From contig JAUWZM010000027.1 of assembly GCA_030615365.1 (NCBI GenBank), positions 1 to 30,578 of the forward strand: a stretch of DNA of 30,578 nt, read 5' to 3'. Positions 24,455-30,578 of this stretch are shown here, piece by piece. Both the position numbers and the translations under genes were made by a program. Positions within the stretch are counted from its first letter, which is position 1. The number at the start of each line of letters is the position of its first letter. This stretch comes from Candidatus Aerophobota bacterium. Its GTDB lineage: Bacteria; Aerophobota; Aerophobia; Aerophobales; B3-G15. The notes under the pieces are model-generated. The model saw only the letters and a program-made list of their open reading frames with translations, was not told the DNA's origin and did no database searches.

Positions 24455-24789
24455 GGCTTTAAAAGGAAAAGCTTGATGAATTCCTGAGTGATTTTGGCAT
24501 AACGCTTAAACCATCTAATGGAAAGGTTCTTTGGGAAGCAAGCAAAACCTTGAATGTCTATACAGCAAGCCGAGGTAAGCAAATACAATGCTCCAATTGT
24601 GGAGCAAGGTTTATCGTGAAATGTAAAAATTGTTCAAACATTATTGCTCCTCGCCAACACATTATTAGCGACTCTTTAATTGGTGGATTTGCCAAGGTTT
24701 TAGCTGATTCTATCCTTACCAAGGATAGAGGATATTACAAAACTTACTTTAAGGATCTTCTCTCGTTCCCTGATTTTATAAGCCTCTGA
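24426..24789 (+). pseudogene. Frameshifted zinc-ribbon protein
   Basis: A frame beginning ATG 24426 (MIVVKKEEYEALKGKA) stops at 24474-24476. From 24464 another frame continues with KEKLDEFLSDFGITL, then KPSNGKVLWEASKTLNVYTA, then CSNCGARFIVKCKNC and ends at 24789 (LSFPDFISL). The joined product would be about 120 aa with a C-x2-C...C-x2-C zinc ribbon. A single-base indel in the A-rich run near 24460 would restore one frame. It could also be that only a TTG-started product from 24550 is made. It overlaps the metallophosphoesterase 3' end. No family recognised. Confidence 0.5.
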
Positions 24790-24829
24790 AGTATTAATTT
24801 TCTTATCTCGCAAGATAGGGTAGAAGCTT

Positions 24830-25036
24830 ATGATTAAAAATCCTGATATTTTAAAGCGATTGGAAAGGAAGGTAATAAAAGAAGATAAACTATCTTTTGA
24901 CCAAGCCTCAGCTCTTTTTGAGAATATGTGGAAAGAGGGAGTGAACCTGGGTGTTTTACCACCCAAAGATCCCCTAGAAGGGATAGATGTAGATATAAGA
25001 GTTGCAAGGATTCTCAATTGTTTGAAGAAATCTTAG
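24830..25036 (+). CDS. Small partner protein of nucleotidyltransferase module
   Basis: A 68 aa soluble, mostly helical protein (MIKNPDILKRLERKVIKEDK, then LSFDQASALFENMWKEGVNL and PPKDPLEGIDVDIRVARILN). I do not know a named domain. It overlaps the following nucleotidyltransferase by 19 bases, the arrangement expected of a two-gene toxin-antitoxin-like unit. There is only a weak purine-rich SD. It could be the antitoxin or a substrate adaptor; this is inference from position and size. Confidence 0.65.
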   Translation: MIKNPDILKRLERKVIKEDKLSFDQASALFENMWKEGVNLGVLPPKDPLEGIDVDIRVARILNCLKKS

Positions 25037-25584
25037 CTAAACTCGCCTTAGCTCTTGATGAGCAAAATATACCCTATATGATTATTGGTGGACAGGCAGT
25101 GCTTCTTTATGGAGAGCCGAGACTAACTCGAGATATTGATGTAACCTTGGGAGTCGATGTTGATGCACTACCAAAAGTTATGGAAATTTCCAAAAAATTA
25201 AATCTAAAATCTCTCCCTTCAACTGCTGTTGAATTTGTGAAAAAAACAATGGTTTTACCCACCAAAGATGAGACAACTGGGATCAGAGTTGATTTTATAT
25301 TCTCATTCACTTCTTATGAAAGGCAAGCTATTGAAAGAGCAAGAAAAGTCCCCATTAAAAAAGCTTTAGTAAAATTTGCCTCTCCTGAAGATCTTATAAT
25401 CCACAAAGTCTTTGCCGGGAGAGCAAGGGATTTAAATGATGTACGTTCAATTCTTCTCAAGAACCCTTCAGTTAACCTTTCTTACATTAAAAAATGGCTT
25501 GCTGAATTTGATAAAAGCGTATCCGATACAGAATTCTTAAAAAAATTTAAGGAGGTTTTGAACTCTGTTTCAAATGATAGATAG
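25018..25584 (+). CDS. MNT/AbiEii-like nucleotidyltransferase
   Basis: A 188 aa protein of the DNA polymerase beta-like nucleotidyltransferase fold. The pattern GGQAVLLYGEPRLTRDID (G24, G25, D39, D41) is the active site, with DFIFSF giving the likely third acidic residue and SPEDLIIHKVFAGRARDLND the C-terminal block typical of the group that includes AbiEii toxins and antitoxin MNT proteins. The start is TTG 25018, 7 bases after SD AAGGA; a longer in-frame ORF from 24928 is out of frame with the partner gene and rejected. It could nucleotidylate tRNA, RNA or a protein. Function as toxin or antitoxin is not shown. Confidence 0.8.
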   Translation: MFEEILAKLALALDEQNIPYMIIGGQAVLLYGEPRLTRDIDVTLGVDVDALPKVMEISKKLNLKSLPSTAVEFVKKTMVLPTKDETTGIRVDFIFSFTSYERQAIERARKVPIKKALVKFASPEDLIIHKVFAGRARDLNDVRSILLKNPSVNLSYIKKWLAEFDKSVSDTEFLKKFKEVLNSVSNDR

Positions 25585-25700
25585 TAACGAACGAAAAAGT
25601 CGAAGTAATTCTCCTAAAATAATAAATTTTTCTATTGTTCTTTCTCAATTTCTTCTCCTTGTATTTGACAAAAATCCTTATGAATAAAGGGACATAATTA
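25585..25700. other. AT-rich leader-like region before the CRISPR-type repeats
   Basis: Gene-free and T-rich. It contains TTGACA at 25665-25670 but lacks a well-spaced -10. Its position directly 5' of the first repeat is what a CRISPR leader would occupy. Confidence 0.35.
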
Positions 25701-25790
25701 GTTCATGGCTTATCCATAAGGGATTGAAACTCGAGGGGCAGATTGCAAAAAAAATTTCAACCCGGAAGTTCATAGCTCACCCATGAGGGA

Positions 25791-25818
25791 TTGAAACATT
25801 TTCAAAATAAAGTATAAT
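25791..25818 (+). promoter_or_regulatory. Promoter inside the array: -35 from repeat 2, -10 in spacer 2
   Basis: -35 TTGAAA (25791-25796) is the 3' end of the second repeat; -10 TATAAT (25813-25818) is perfect and lies in the following spacer, with a 16-bp gap. It points into the bL34-like gene about 50 bases on. Confidence 0.6.
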
Positions 25819-25876
25819 ACCTTTGTATTTGAGTTTGCAACCTACCTGAAAAGGATTGAAACAAAGGAGGAAAATA

Positions 25877-25987
25877 ATGTCTCAATACGGTACAAAGCAT
25901 CTGTCAAATCGAAAGAAGAAGGGTTTTCGCCATAAATCAAAAGAGATAATAAAACGAAAAAGAAGGAAGGGAAGAAAACAGCTATGA
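25877..25987 (+). CDS. 36 aa bL34-like basic protein within the CRISPR relic
   Basis: The ORF has a very strong SD (AAAGGAGG, 25863-25870) six bases before the ATG, and a consensus -10 upstream. The product contains SNRKKKGFRHKS and IIKRKRRKGRKQL, and half its residues are Lys or Arg. This matches the pattern of ribosomal protein bL34 (RKRxxxHGFRxRM...GRxVLxRRRxKGRKRL), with about five residues missing in the middle; normal bL34 is 44-46 aa. Canonical rpmH sits by dnaA and rnpA, and neither is here. It is either the genome's relocated bL34, a shortened paralogue, or a mimic. Placement between CRISPR repeats is odd. Confidence 0.6.
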   Translation: MSQYGTKHLSNRKKKGFRHKSKEIIKRKRRKGRKQL

Positions 25988-26063
25988 AAATTTATCCAAA
26001 TTTCTCTTCAGGTCTATAGCCTGCCTATAAGGGATTTTTTATAGATATGCATCGAAAAAATGA

Positions 26064-26121
26064 CCCCCCTTGAGTAAAATGATACCTTCCTGGAAACAAA
26101 GATTTTCAGGAGGTGGGGGGG
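26064..26121. repeat. Large hairpin with poly-C/poly-G arms
   Basis: CCCCCC at 26064-26069 pairs with GGGGGGG at 26115-26121, with an inner imperfect stem CCTTCCTGGAAA / TTTTCAGGAGG. It could be an end of a degenerated mobile element or a transcription stop for the flanking decayed gene on the minus strand. Confidence 0.45.
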
Positions 26122-26125
26122 ATGA

Positions 26126-26309
26126 TTACAATGCAAACGCAAAAGCTTCCCTGATAGTTCTGATGTCATCAACGGTCTGTCCTGGTTTCAGGCTGTACAT
26201 TTCCAGACAACCAATCTCCGTATTGCCAAGCTCCTCCCAGGGTTTGGGACCTTTGAAGGTAAGAAACCCACATAGGTTTCCATCTTAGATTCTCAATCTT
26301 CTTTTTCAT
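26126..26309 (-). pseudogene. Decayed gene fragment, unknown family
   Basis: On the minus strand, SD GGAGGT precedes ATG 26309 and MKKKIENLRWKPMWVSYL. That frame stops at 26171-26169. A second frame over the same DNA reads GFLTFKGPKPWEELGNTEIG, then CLEMYSLKPGQTVDDIRTIR and ends at 26126. Both stretches look protein-like, as if the start and end of one gene were joined by a deletion with a frame change. No family is assigned. Confidence 0.5.
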
Positions 26310-26617
26310 TTTTACCTCCTGTTTCTCACCTGGTGGGCAATAGTCTAATGATGAGTGTAATTACTTTTCATATGGCAGAACCAGTTACCATTCGGTTACA
26401 TTAACTATAGGGACATATGTCCCTATTATATATGACTTAACGCGACAGATTGACAAGCTACCAGAATTTATCTAAACTTATCTCCAGAGGACTCTATTAG
26501 GGAGTTCTTAAATAAGTGCTATGCTTGGATATGACAAGTTGTAGGAAATCATAGGCAAAGATTTAAAAGCCTTGGGCACATAATGAATATTCTATTTGGA
26601 AGAAAAGGAGAATGTAT
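26310..26617. promoter_or_regulatory. Upstream region of ABC transporter with operator-like palindrome
   Basis: A perfect 20-bp palindrome, ATAGGGACAT/ATGTCCCTAT, at 26407-26426. A plus-strand promoter candidate follows: -35 TTGACA (26450-26455), 17-bp spacer, -10 TAAACT (26473-26478). The palindrome about 25 bases upstream of the -35 could be a regulator site or a REP-type hairpin. Confidence 0.45.
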
Positions 26618-27598
26618 GTGGAATTTGTAATTAAAACAGAGTCATTAACAAAAATTTTCAATCAAAGAACAATAGCAGTTAACGATTTATGTATGGAAGT
26701 TCCCAAAAATTCGATTTATGGCTTTTTAGGACCAAATGGCTCCGGGAAAACTACTACAATCAAGTTAATATTGGGCCTGCTTCATCCCTCAGCAGGTTCA
26801 GTAGAGGTCTTTGGTAAACCTATGAGAATGGGTTCTGCGGATATAAGACGAAGAATTGGGTATTTACCCACTCAACCCAAATTTCCAGAGAAAATGACTC
26901 CCATAACATATTTGGATTTTATAGGCAAAATTTTCGGGATACCAAAAAGCATACGAATACCACGGATGACGGAATTGATTAGAAGTGCAGACTTATTGTC
27001 ATTATCTTCATCAGAAATTAGAAAATTTTCAACTGGTGAAATAACACGAGTTGGAATAGCTGCATGTTTGATAAACGACCCAGAACTTTTAATTATGGAT
27101 GAGCCGACACTGGGACTTGATCCTGTGGGACGCGCTTCAACAATGAAATTAATTGCGGAACTTGGTAGCAAAGAGGGAAAGACGGTATTCGTTTCCTCAC
27201 ATATATTAGCCGATATTGATAGATTTTGTACTCACATAGGTATTATAAATAATGGCAAACTCGTATTCAATGGTACAATAACTGAAGCTAAAAAATTAAC
27301 CAAAAGGAACACAATTGAACTTCAAGTAGAGGGTAAAGTTCAATCGTTTCTCAGAAAATTGCAAGCAATTCCAAATGTAATAAATGTGGATCATTTTAAA
27401 CATATAATTAAAATTGGTGTTGATGATTCTAAGAATTACTCTAAAACACTTCTAAATATATTTACGGTTTTATCGGAAGAAAATTTGAAATTAATTTCAT
27501 TTAATTCGGGTTCAGATAATCTTGAAGAGGCATTTTCAAATTTATTAGAGGAAGAGAAATCACATGGGTTTCTACGAGCGATTTCAAGAAATCCCTAA
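26618..27598 (+). CDS. ABC-2-type transporter ATP-binding protein
   Basis: About 326 aa cytoplasmic ATPase of the CcmA/NatA-like group, driving the permease encoded next. Walker A GPNGSGKTTTIK, Q-loop YLPTQPKFPEKMTP, Walker B LLIMDEPTLGLDP and H-loop FVSSHILADID are intact. The signature reads FSTGEITRVGIAA instead of LSGGQ, a tolerated but unusual variant. The C-terminal about 100 residues are the family's variable domain. GTG 26618 is chosen because SD AAAAGGAG ends 7 bases upstream; ATG 26612 lies only one base from it. It overlaps the permease gene by 35 bases. Cargo unknown; antibiotics, peptides, lipids or ions are all possible. Confidence 0.9.
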   Translation: MEFVIKTESLTKIFNQRTIAVNDLCMEVPKNSIYGFLGPNGSGKTTTIKLILGLLHPSAGSVEVFGKPMRMGSADIRRRIGYLPTQPKFPEKMTPITYLDFIGKIFGIPKSIRIPRMTELIRSADLLSLSSSEIRKFSTGEITRVGIAACLINDPELLIMDEPTLGLDPVGRASTMKLIAELGSKEGKTVFVSSHILADIDRFCTHIGIINNGKLVFNGTITEAKKLTKRNTIELQVEGKVQSFLRKLQAIPNVINVDHFKHIIKIGVDDSKNYSKTLLNIFTVLSEENLKLISFNSGSDNLEEAFSNLLEEEKSHGFLRAISRNP

Positions 27599-28325
27599 AG
27601 AGTGTAAGAGTTATTTAGACAAAAATGTATTTCTTACCTTATATCGATATGAAATAAAAGCAGGTTTCAAGAGTCGTTTACAAATAGCCTGGATTGTTAT
27701 CACTTTATTTCTTAGTTTATTGTTTACTCTTACAAATAGGAGCTTAGGGGCTATTAATTCGCTCTTAACATTTTTTGTTTTTTTGGGCAGTATTATTGCA
27801 GTAATAATTTCTTCAGGCTCAATATCAGCAGAAATAGGTGGGATAGCAGATTCCTTGCTTAGCAAGTCTGTTAAGCGTTGGGAGTATCTGTTATCTAAAT
27901 TCGCCTCGCAAATAACTATCGTATGTATAGTATATTTCTCAATTTTTGCGCTGGTTGTAGGGATTCTGTGGAACTTTGAATTATTACCTGCTGATCTAAG
28001 TTATAGAAACCTATTTTTTATTATTGCATTGGTAGGGTTAGTTTTAGTGTTTTTTTCATCAATTGGAGTAATGTTTTCTTCTATTTTTTCTAAGATAATT
28101 TTTTCAGTTTTAACAGGGATTATTGTATGGTTTGTATTTATTTTCCTATTGATGGTTACCAATTGGGAATTTTTATATTCACCATTTGAAATATTACGTC
28201 ATTTTACACCAATCCTGGAAAACTCATGGGATGTTGAATATTGGAAATTGGTTCTATTTTATACAGGATCCCCTTTCTTATTCTTATTTATCTCATTAAT
28301 GTTTTTCTATCAGAGGGATCTTTAG
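27564..28325 (+). CDS. ABC-2-type transporter permease
   Basis: A 253 aa inner-membrane protein with six predicted helices, paired with the ATPase whose 3' end it overlaps. The amphipathic N-terminus FLTLYRYEIKAGFKSRLQIA, the ISAEIGGIADSLLSKSVKRWEYLLSKF loop (the permease-ATPase coupling element with its conserved E and S/R residues) and the last helices FYTGSPFLFLFISLMFFYQRDL fit the ABC-2 family (NatB/YxlG-like). SD AGAGGAAGAG precedes ATG 27564. It is complete, unlike the remnants downstream. Confidence 0.85.
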   Translation: MGFYERFQEIPKECKSYLDKNVFLTLYRYEIKAGFKSRLQIAWIVITLFLSLLFTLTNRSLGAINSLLTFFVFLGSIIAVIISSGSISAEIGGIADSLLSKSVKRWEYLLSKFASQITIVCIVYFSIFALVVGILWNFELLPADLSYRNLFFIIALVGLVLVFFSSIGVMFSSIFSKIIFSVLTGIIVWFVFIFLLMVTNWEFLYSPFEILRHFTPILENSWDVEYWKLVLFYTGSPFLFLFISLMFFYQRDL

Positions 28326-28326
28326 A

Positions 28327-28437
28327 ATGAAAAGGAAAATGTTATATCTGGACTTGACTAAAAACAAGAAAGGAGTAGTGACATCCTCCCCACCCGCAAG
28401 GGGTGGAGCTTTCTGGCAATTTTGGCAAAAATATTGA
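28327..28437 (+). pseudogene. Truncated gene start cut by IS-like end
   Basis: Directly after the permease stop, MKRKMLYLDLTKNKKGV begins what looks like a third gene of the operon. After 17 codons the sequence changes into the GTGACATCCTCCCC hairpin block and stops at 28435-28437. No homology is assignable. Confidence 0.35.
28378..28416. mobile_element. IS200/IS605-like terminal hairpin remnant
   Basis: GTGACATCCTCCCCACCC, GCAAG loop, GGGTGGAGCTTTCTGG: stem CCACCC/GGGTGG at 28390-28395 and 28401-28406. The wording GACATCCTCCCC...GGGGCTTTC resembles the ends of IS605/IS1341-type elements as I remember them. No tnpA or tnpB is present. It lies at the junction of two broken genes. Confidence 0.45.
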
Positions 28438-28706
28438 GCTATCGAATTAACTTTTGTGGTTAGCTGGGCCACCCTCATATTCTCAATAACTTTTTCGATC
28501 CAACCGCCAAGTAGATGATAGACGTATATAGATATAGCCAGATGATGAATTATGGTTTTCGCAGTCTCATCTTCTCCACCTCCCGAGACAAAGAGAACGC
28601 AGGGCTTTCCTGCAACTTTACCTTGAGAGGGATAAAAAGTGCGATCAAAGAAGTCTTTTACGGCTCCGGCCATATAGCTAAAATAATCTGGGGAGCCAAC
28701 AGCGGC
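28400..28706 (-). pseudogene. Flavodoxin/NADPH-dependent FMN reductase remnant
   Basis: On the minus strand, [20 protein letters not shown] and DRTFYPSQGKVAGKPCVLFV followed by SGGGEDETAKTIIHHL match the second half of a flavodoxin-like protein (compare ATPVYVGSATPQMKSFMDR in the gene at 178-750). The N-terminal FMN loop is missing, because the frame runs into an inverted ABC ATPase fragment at 28707. Its 3' end runs into the IS-like hairpin. A 158-codon open frame persists by chance. Confidence 0.7.
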
Positions 28707-28707
28707 T

Positions 28708-28809
28708 CTTGATCCGGAGTCAGCACAGGAAGTGCGGAAATTGATAAGACGACTAAAGGAAGAAGGGCGCACTATATTCCTGTCAACTCATAATCTGGAA
28801 GAGGCAAGC
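28708..28809 (+). pseudogene. C-terminal scrap of an ABC transporter ATPase
   Basis: Reads [20 protein letters not shown] then [14 protein letters not shown], that is, from the D-loop to just past the H-loop histidine. Everything before and after is missing. It abuts the inverted flavodoxin remnant on the left and a permease remnant 5 bases to the right. Confidence 0.75.
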
Positions 28810-28813
28810 TCTG

Positions 28814-29137
28814 ATGCGAAAGCGCATAATCAACGTCATCAAAAAGGAATGGAGGATAACTTTGTTTCTTTTAGTTCCTTTAGTTTCGCTTCTCTCTTTC
28901 CTGCTCGGGCTAATTGTTTCCTCCAAGGCACATGATGCCAAATCTGCCCAGAATATTGCTCTGCTCATCGTTCTTCCAGTTCTGGCAATCATTGGGGTTC
29001 AACTTACAGGGCTTCTAGTGTTTACTCCAGTTAGACTTCTCATCCTATCTGTTGCCATGGGAATGGTGAATCTGCTTGTTCTTCGTGTAGCTGTTCGTCT
29101 TTTCCAGCGTGAGTCAATCGTGGTAGGGTGGCGATGA
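28814..29137 (+). pseudogene. ABC-2 permease with internal deletion
   Basis: 107 codons. The first 15 residues ([15 protein letters not shown]) are a permease N-terminus; they join directly to a C-terminal half, [40 protein letters not shown], and the characteristic end RVAVRLFQRESIVVGWR. Full-length relatives are about 350-400 aa, so roughly 250 residues are lost. The reading frame has stayed open, so a shortened product is conceivable. Its stop overlaps an ATG at 29134 (ATGA). Confidence 0.7.
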
Positions 29138-29235
29138 GAGGGAAGAAAGGAAGGATAGAGTTTGATAAACTGCAAAATCGAGCTGATGCTGCAAAAAAGA
29201 AGGGATCTAGGAAAACAGTATTAATAGGGAACAAG

Positions 29236-30201
29236 ATGACTGGACCAAAGGAAATCAAGGAATTCTTAGTTTTCGAAGGTGTATCAAAAAGGTTCAGGGA
29301 CCTTTTAGCCCTGGACAATGTCTCTCTTGAGGTTGGGCAAGGGGAAATCTTTGGCTATATCGGTCCCAATGGTGCCGGAAAGACAACCACCATCAAGATA
29401 ATGGTGGGTCTTTTAAGCGAATTCGAGGGAACACTACGTATAGGGGGCTATTCCATGCCCGGAAGAGGAGATCAGGTGCATAAGATGTTGGGTTATCTTC
29501 CCCAGCACGTTGCCTTCCAGGAATGGCGAACAGTGGATCATGCCCTCAGGACTTTCGCAAGTCTTTCTGGCCTTGAAAGAAGAGAGATTGAACCTGGGAT
29601 TGAAAAGGTCTTAGAACAGTTAGCTTTATCCGATGTACGGCATAAGAAGATCGTTGAATTATCCGGGGGTATGATTCAAAAGGTAGGTTTAGCTCAGGCC
29701 CTTCTTCATGACCCCAGGCTTCTGGTCCTGGATGAACCCCTGGCCGGACTAGATCCTGCCAGCCGCTACCAGATTAAGCAGATTATTAAAGAGCTTGGCC
29801 AGAAGGGAACAACGATTTTCTTTTCCTCACACATACTGAGCGATGTCCAGGATGTTGCAAGCAAGATTGGCATATTGAATTGGGGCCAGATAATGCAAAT
29901 TGGCACTCTGGATGAGCTGAAATCCCATTTCCCTACCAAAGGTGACGTGGAGATTATGCTATCTCGCAATTCAGGACGCTGGAAAGAGCTAGAATCTCTT
30001 GCAGGGGTAATGAGTGTAGAAGAGATGTCACCTAATAGGCTCCTGGTACACTTGAATCGTGAGGCCGATATCGATGAGACTGTTCACCATCTCATTCAAG
30101 AGTTGATAAGACTTGACTGTCATATCCGCAGTATTAATCCGGTCTCTCCTAACTTGGATGAGGTGTATCTTCAATACTTGAGCGGAGGTAAGAGCATTTG
30201 A
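29236..30201 (+). CDS. ABC-2-type transporter ATP-binding protein (2)
   Basis: About 321 aa ATPase with intact motifs: GPNGAGKTTTIK, YLPQHVAFQEWRTV, LSGGMIQKVGLAQAL, LLVLDEPLAGLDPASR, and FFSSHILSDVQ. The C-terminus after residue 220 is the usual regulatory extension ending LDEVYLQYLSGG. ATG 29236 is preferred because the conserved domain begins 10 residues later. An open frame extends to ATG 29134, coupled by ATGA to the broken permease, adding a Lys/Arg-rich stretch of unknown relevance. The next gene starts by a TTGA overlap at 30198. It forms a transporter with that permease. Confidence 0.9.
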   Translation: MTGPKEIKEFLVFEGVSKRFRDLLALDNVSLEVGQGEIFGYIGPNGAGKTTTIKIMVGLLSEFEGTLRIGGYSMPGRGDQVHKMLGYLPQHVAFQEWRTVDHALRTFASLSGLERREIEPGIEKVLEQLALSDVRHKKIVELSGGMIQKVGLAQALLHDPRLLVLDEPLAGLDPASRYQIKQIIKELGQKGTTIFFSSHILSDVQDVASKIGILNWGQIMQIGTLDELKSHFPTKGDVEIMLSRNSGRWKELESLAGVMSVEEMSPNRLLVHLNREADIDETVHHLIQELIRLDCHIRSINPVSPNLDEVYLQYLSGGKSI

Positions 30202-30578
30202 ACTTCCTACTACTTTTCAAGGATGAACTGCAGGGCTTTTACAAGTCCAAAGTTATGATTTTTCTTTGGGTTGGACTGCCACTCATGACGATGATTCTTC
30301 ACCTTTGGTCTCCAGATACCGGCCAGGCTATTCCTTTCACCGCACTCTCGGCGATTGTAGTCTCCAGTCTTGGTGGTACTCTGGCTGCGGTAATGCTTAC
30401 CGTGTCGGTTATCAATGAGAAAACCCGACATGTCTATGACCTTTTCCTCATAAGACCTCGAAAGAGATGGCATCTCATTAGTTCTAAATTTCTGGCGGTA
30501 TATGTTTGTATAGGGATTGCCAGTTTCTTGGCCTTGATACTGGGACTTATCATCGACTACCTTACTATGGGAGCACTT
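30198..30578 (+). CDS. ABC-2-type transporter permease, cut by window end
   Basis: The first 127 codons of a permease. TTG 30198 overlaps the ATPase stop (TTGA) and SD GGAGG lies at 30184-30188. The N-terminus MNFLLLFKDELQGFYKSKVM is the cytosolic amphipathic segment, followed by helices around IFLWVGLPLMTMILHLW and FTALSAIVVSSLGGTLAAVM, then the coupling loop SVINEKTRHVYDLFLIRPRKRWHLISSKF and a third helix. It continues past the window. Confidence 0.85.
   Translation, partial: MNFLLLFKDELQGFYKSKVMIFLWVGLPLMTMILHLWSPDTGQAIPFTALSAIVVSSLGGTLAAVMLTVSVINEKTRHVYDLFLIRPRKRWHLISSKFLAVYVCIGIASFLALILGLIIDYLTMGAL

Larger units (their letters stand above)
25701..26041 (+). CRISPR. Degenerate CRISPR mini-array (four diverged repeats)
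   Basis: Four 30-base repeats: 25701-25730, 25768-25797, 25833-25862 and 26012-26041. The first three end in GGATTGAAAC and start GTTCATGGCT, GTTCATAGCT and GTTTGCAACC. The fourth starts GTCTATAGCCTGCCTATAAG and keeps GGATT but then loses GAAAC. Spacers are 37 and 35 bases, normal for type I-B or III arrays, then 149 bases containing a small gene. The ATTGAAAC end and GCCTACCTATAAG-like centre are classic for such arrays in clostridia-like and thermophilic bacteria. No cas gene is in the window, so the array is a relic, an orphan, or served in trans. Confidence 0.75.

Noticed and set aside
24700..25017. Minus-strand 105-codon ORF
   Set aside because: Shadow of the zinc-ribbon and partner-protein genes, with no SD or family motif.
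26070..26288. Plus-strand 72-codon ORF
   Set aside because: Composition is repeat-like (poly-Gly from a G run) and the opposite strand carries the better gene remnant.
28296..28772. 158-codon minus-strand ORF as an intact flavoprotein gene
   Set aside because: Only the centre is flavodoxin-like; its ends are antisense ABC fragment and IS-like hairpin, and the FMN loop is missing.

Overview
The window is AT-rich bacterial DNA. Genes are led by clear Shine-Dalgarno (SD) sites, with ATG, GTG and TTG starts and frequent 4-base start/stop overlaps. It looks like a chromosome segment from an anaerobe of a poorly cultured lineage. It carries two uroporphyrinogen-decarboxylase-fold methyltransferase-like proteins, a 4Fe-4S flavoprotein, three intact radical SAM enzymes (MiaB, an AmrS-like protein and a B12-binding-type protein) and no obvious aerobic genes. 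The phylum cannot be fixed from the sequence alone; an Aerophobota- or Omnitrophota-like bacterium is only a guess.

Layout. (1) 178-3035, minus strand: iron-sulfur flavoprotein plus two URO-D-family proteins, tightly packed. (2) 3388-8043, plus strand: PHP phosphatase, miaB, miaA and tyrS behind a good sigma-A-type promoter. tyrS converges on ribD, and both stop codons lie inside one hairpin repeat. (3) 9265-12373, minus strand: a complete polar amino acid ABC importer (binding protein, permease, ATPase, permease). One permease appears to start at ATT. An EamA exporter follows upstream. (4) 14067-15887, plus strand: purB-like lyase and a small membrane protein. (5) 16279-22600, plus strand: an AmrS-like radical SAM protein with an N-terminal export signal or anchor, a multi-pass spermidine-synthase-like protein, a YdjY-like anchored protein with a CxxC, a DsbD/CcdA-like membrane protein, and after a short leader a B12-domain radical SAM protein. 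A decayed second copy of the AmrS 3' end lies just upstream. (6) 22607-30578: an accessory, decaying zone. It holds truncated and shuffled ABC-2 transporter pieces, a metallophosphoesterase, a frameshifted zinc-ribbon protein, a two-gene nucleotidyltransferase module that resembles a toxin-antitoxin pair, a degenerate CRISPR mini-array around a tiny bL34-like gene, two ABC-2 ATPase genes with permeases, and a flavodoxin remnant beside an IS200/IS605-like terminal hairpin.

Non-coding DNA is rich in repeats: nested hairpins with cores such as GCAGACCT-NN-AGGTCTGC, inverted heptamer tracts, AGCCACAGAT-type short repeats, and a short motif that recurs at the broken ends of genes.

The most promising leads are the CRISPR-repeat/mini-ORF locus at 25701-26041 and the predicted envelope redox/radical SAM cluster at 16279-21176. 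No rRNA, tRNA or cas gene was recognised.
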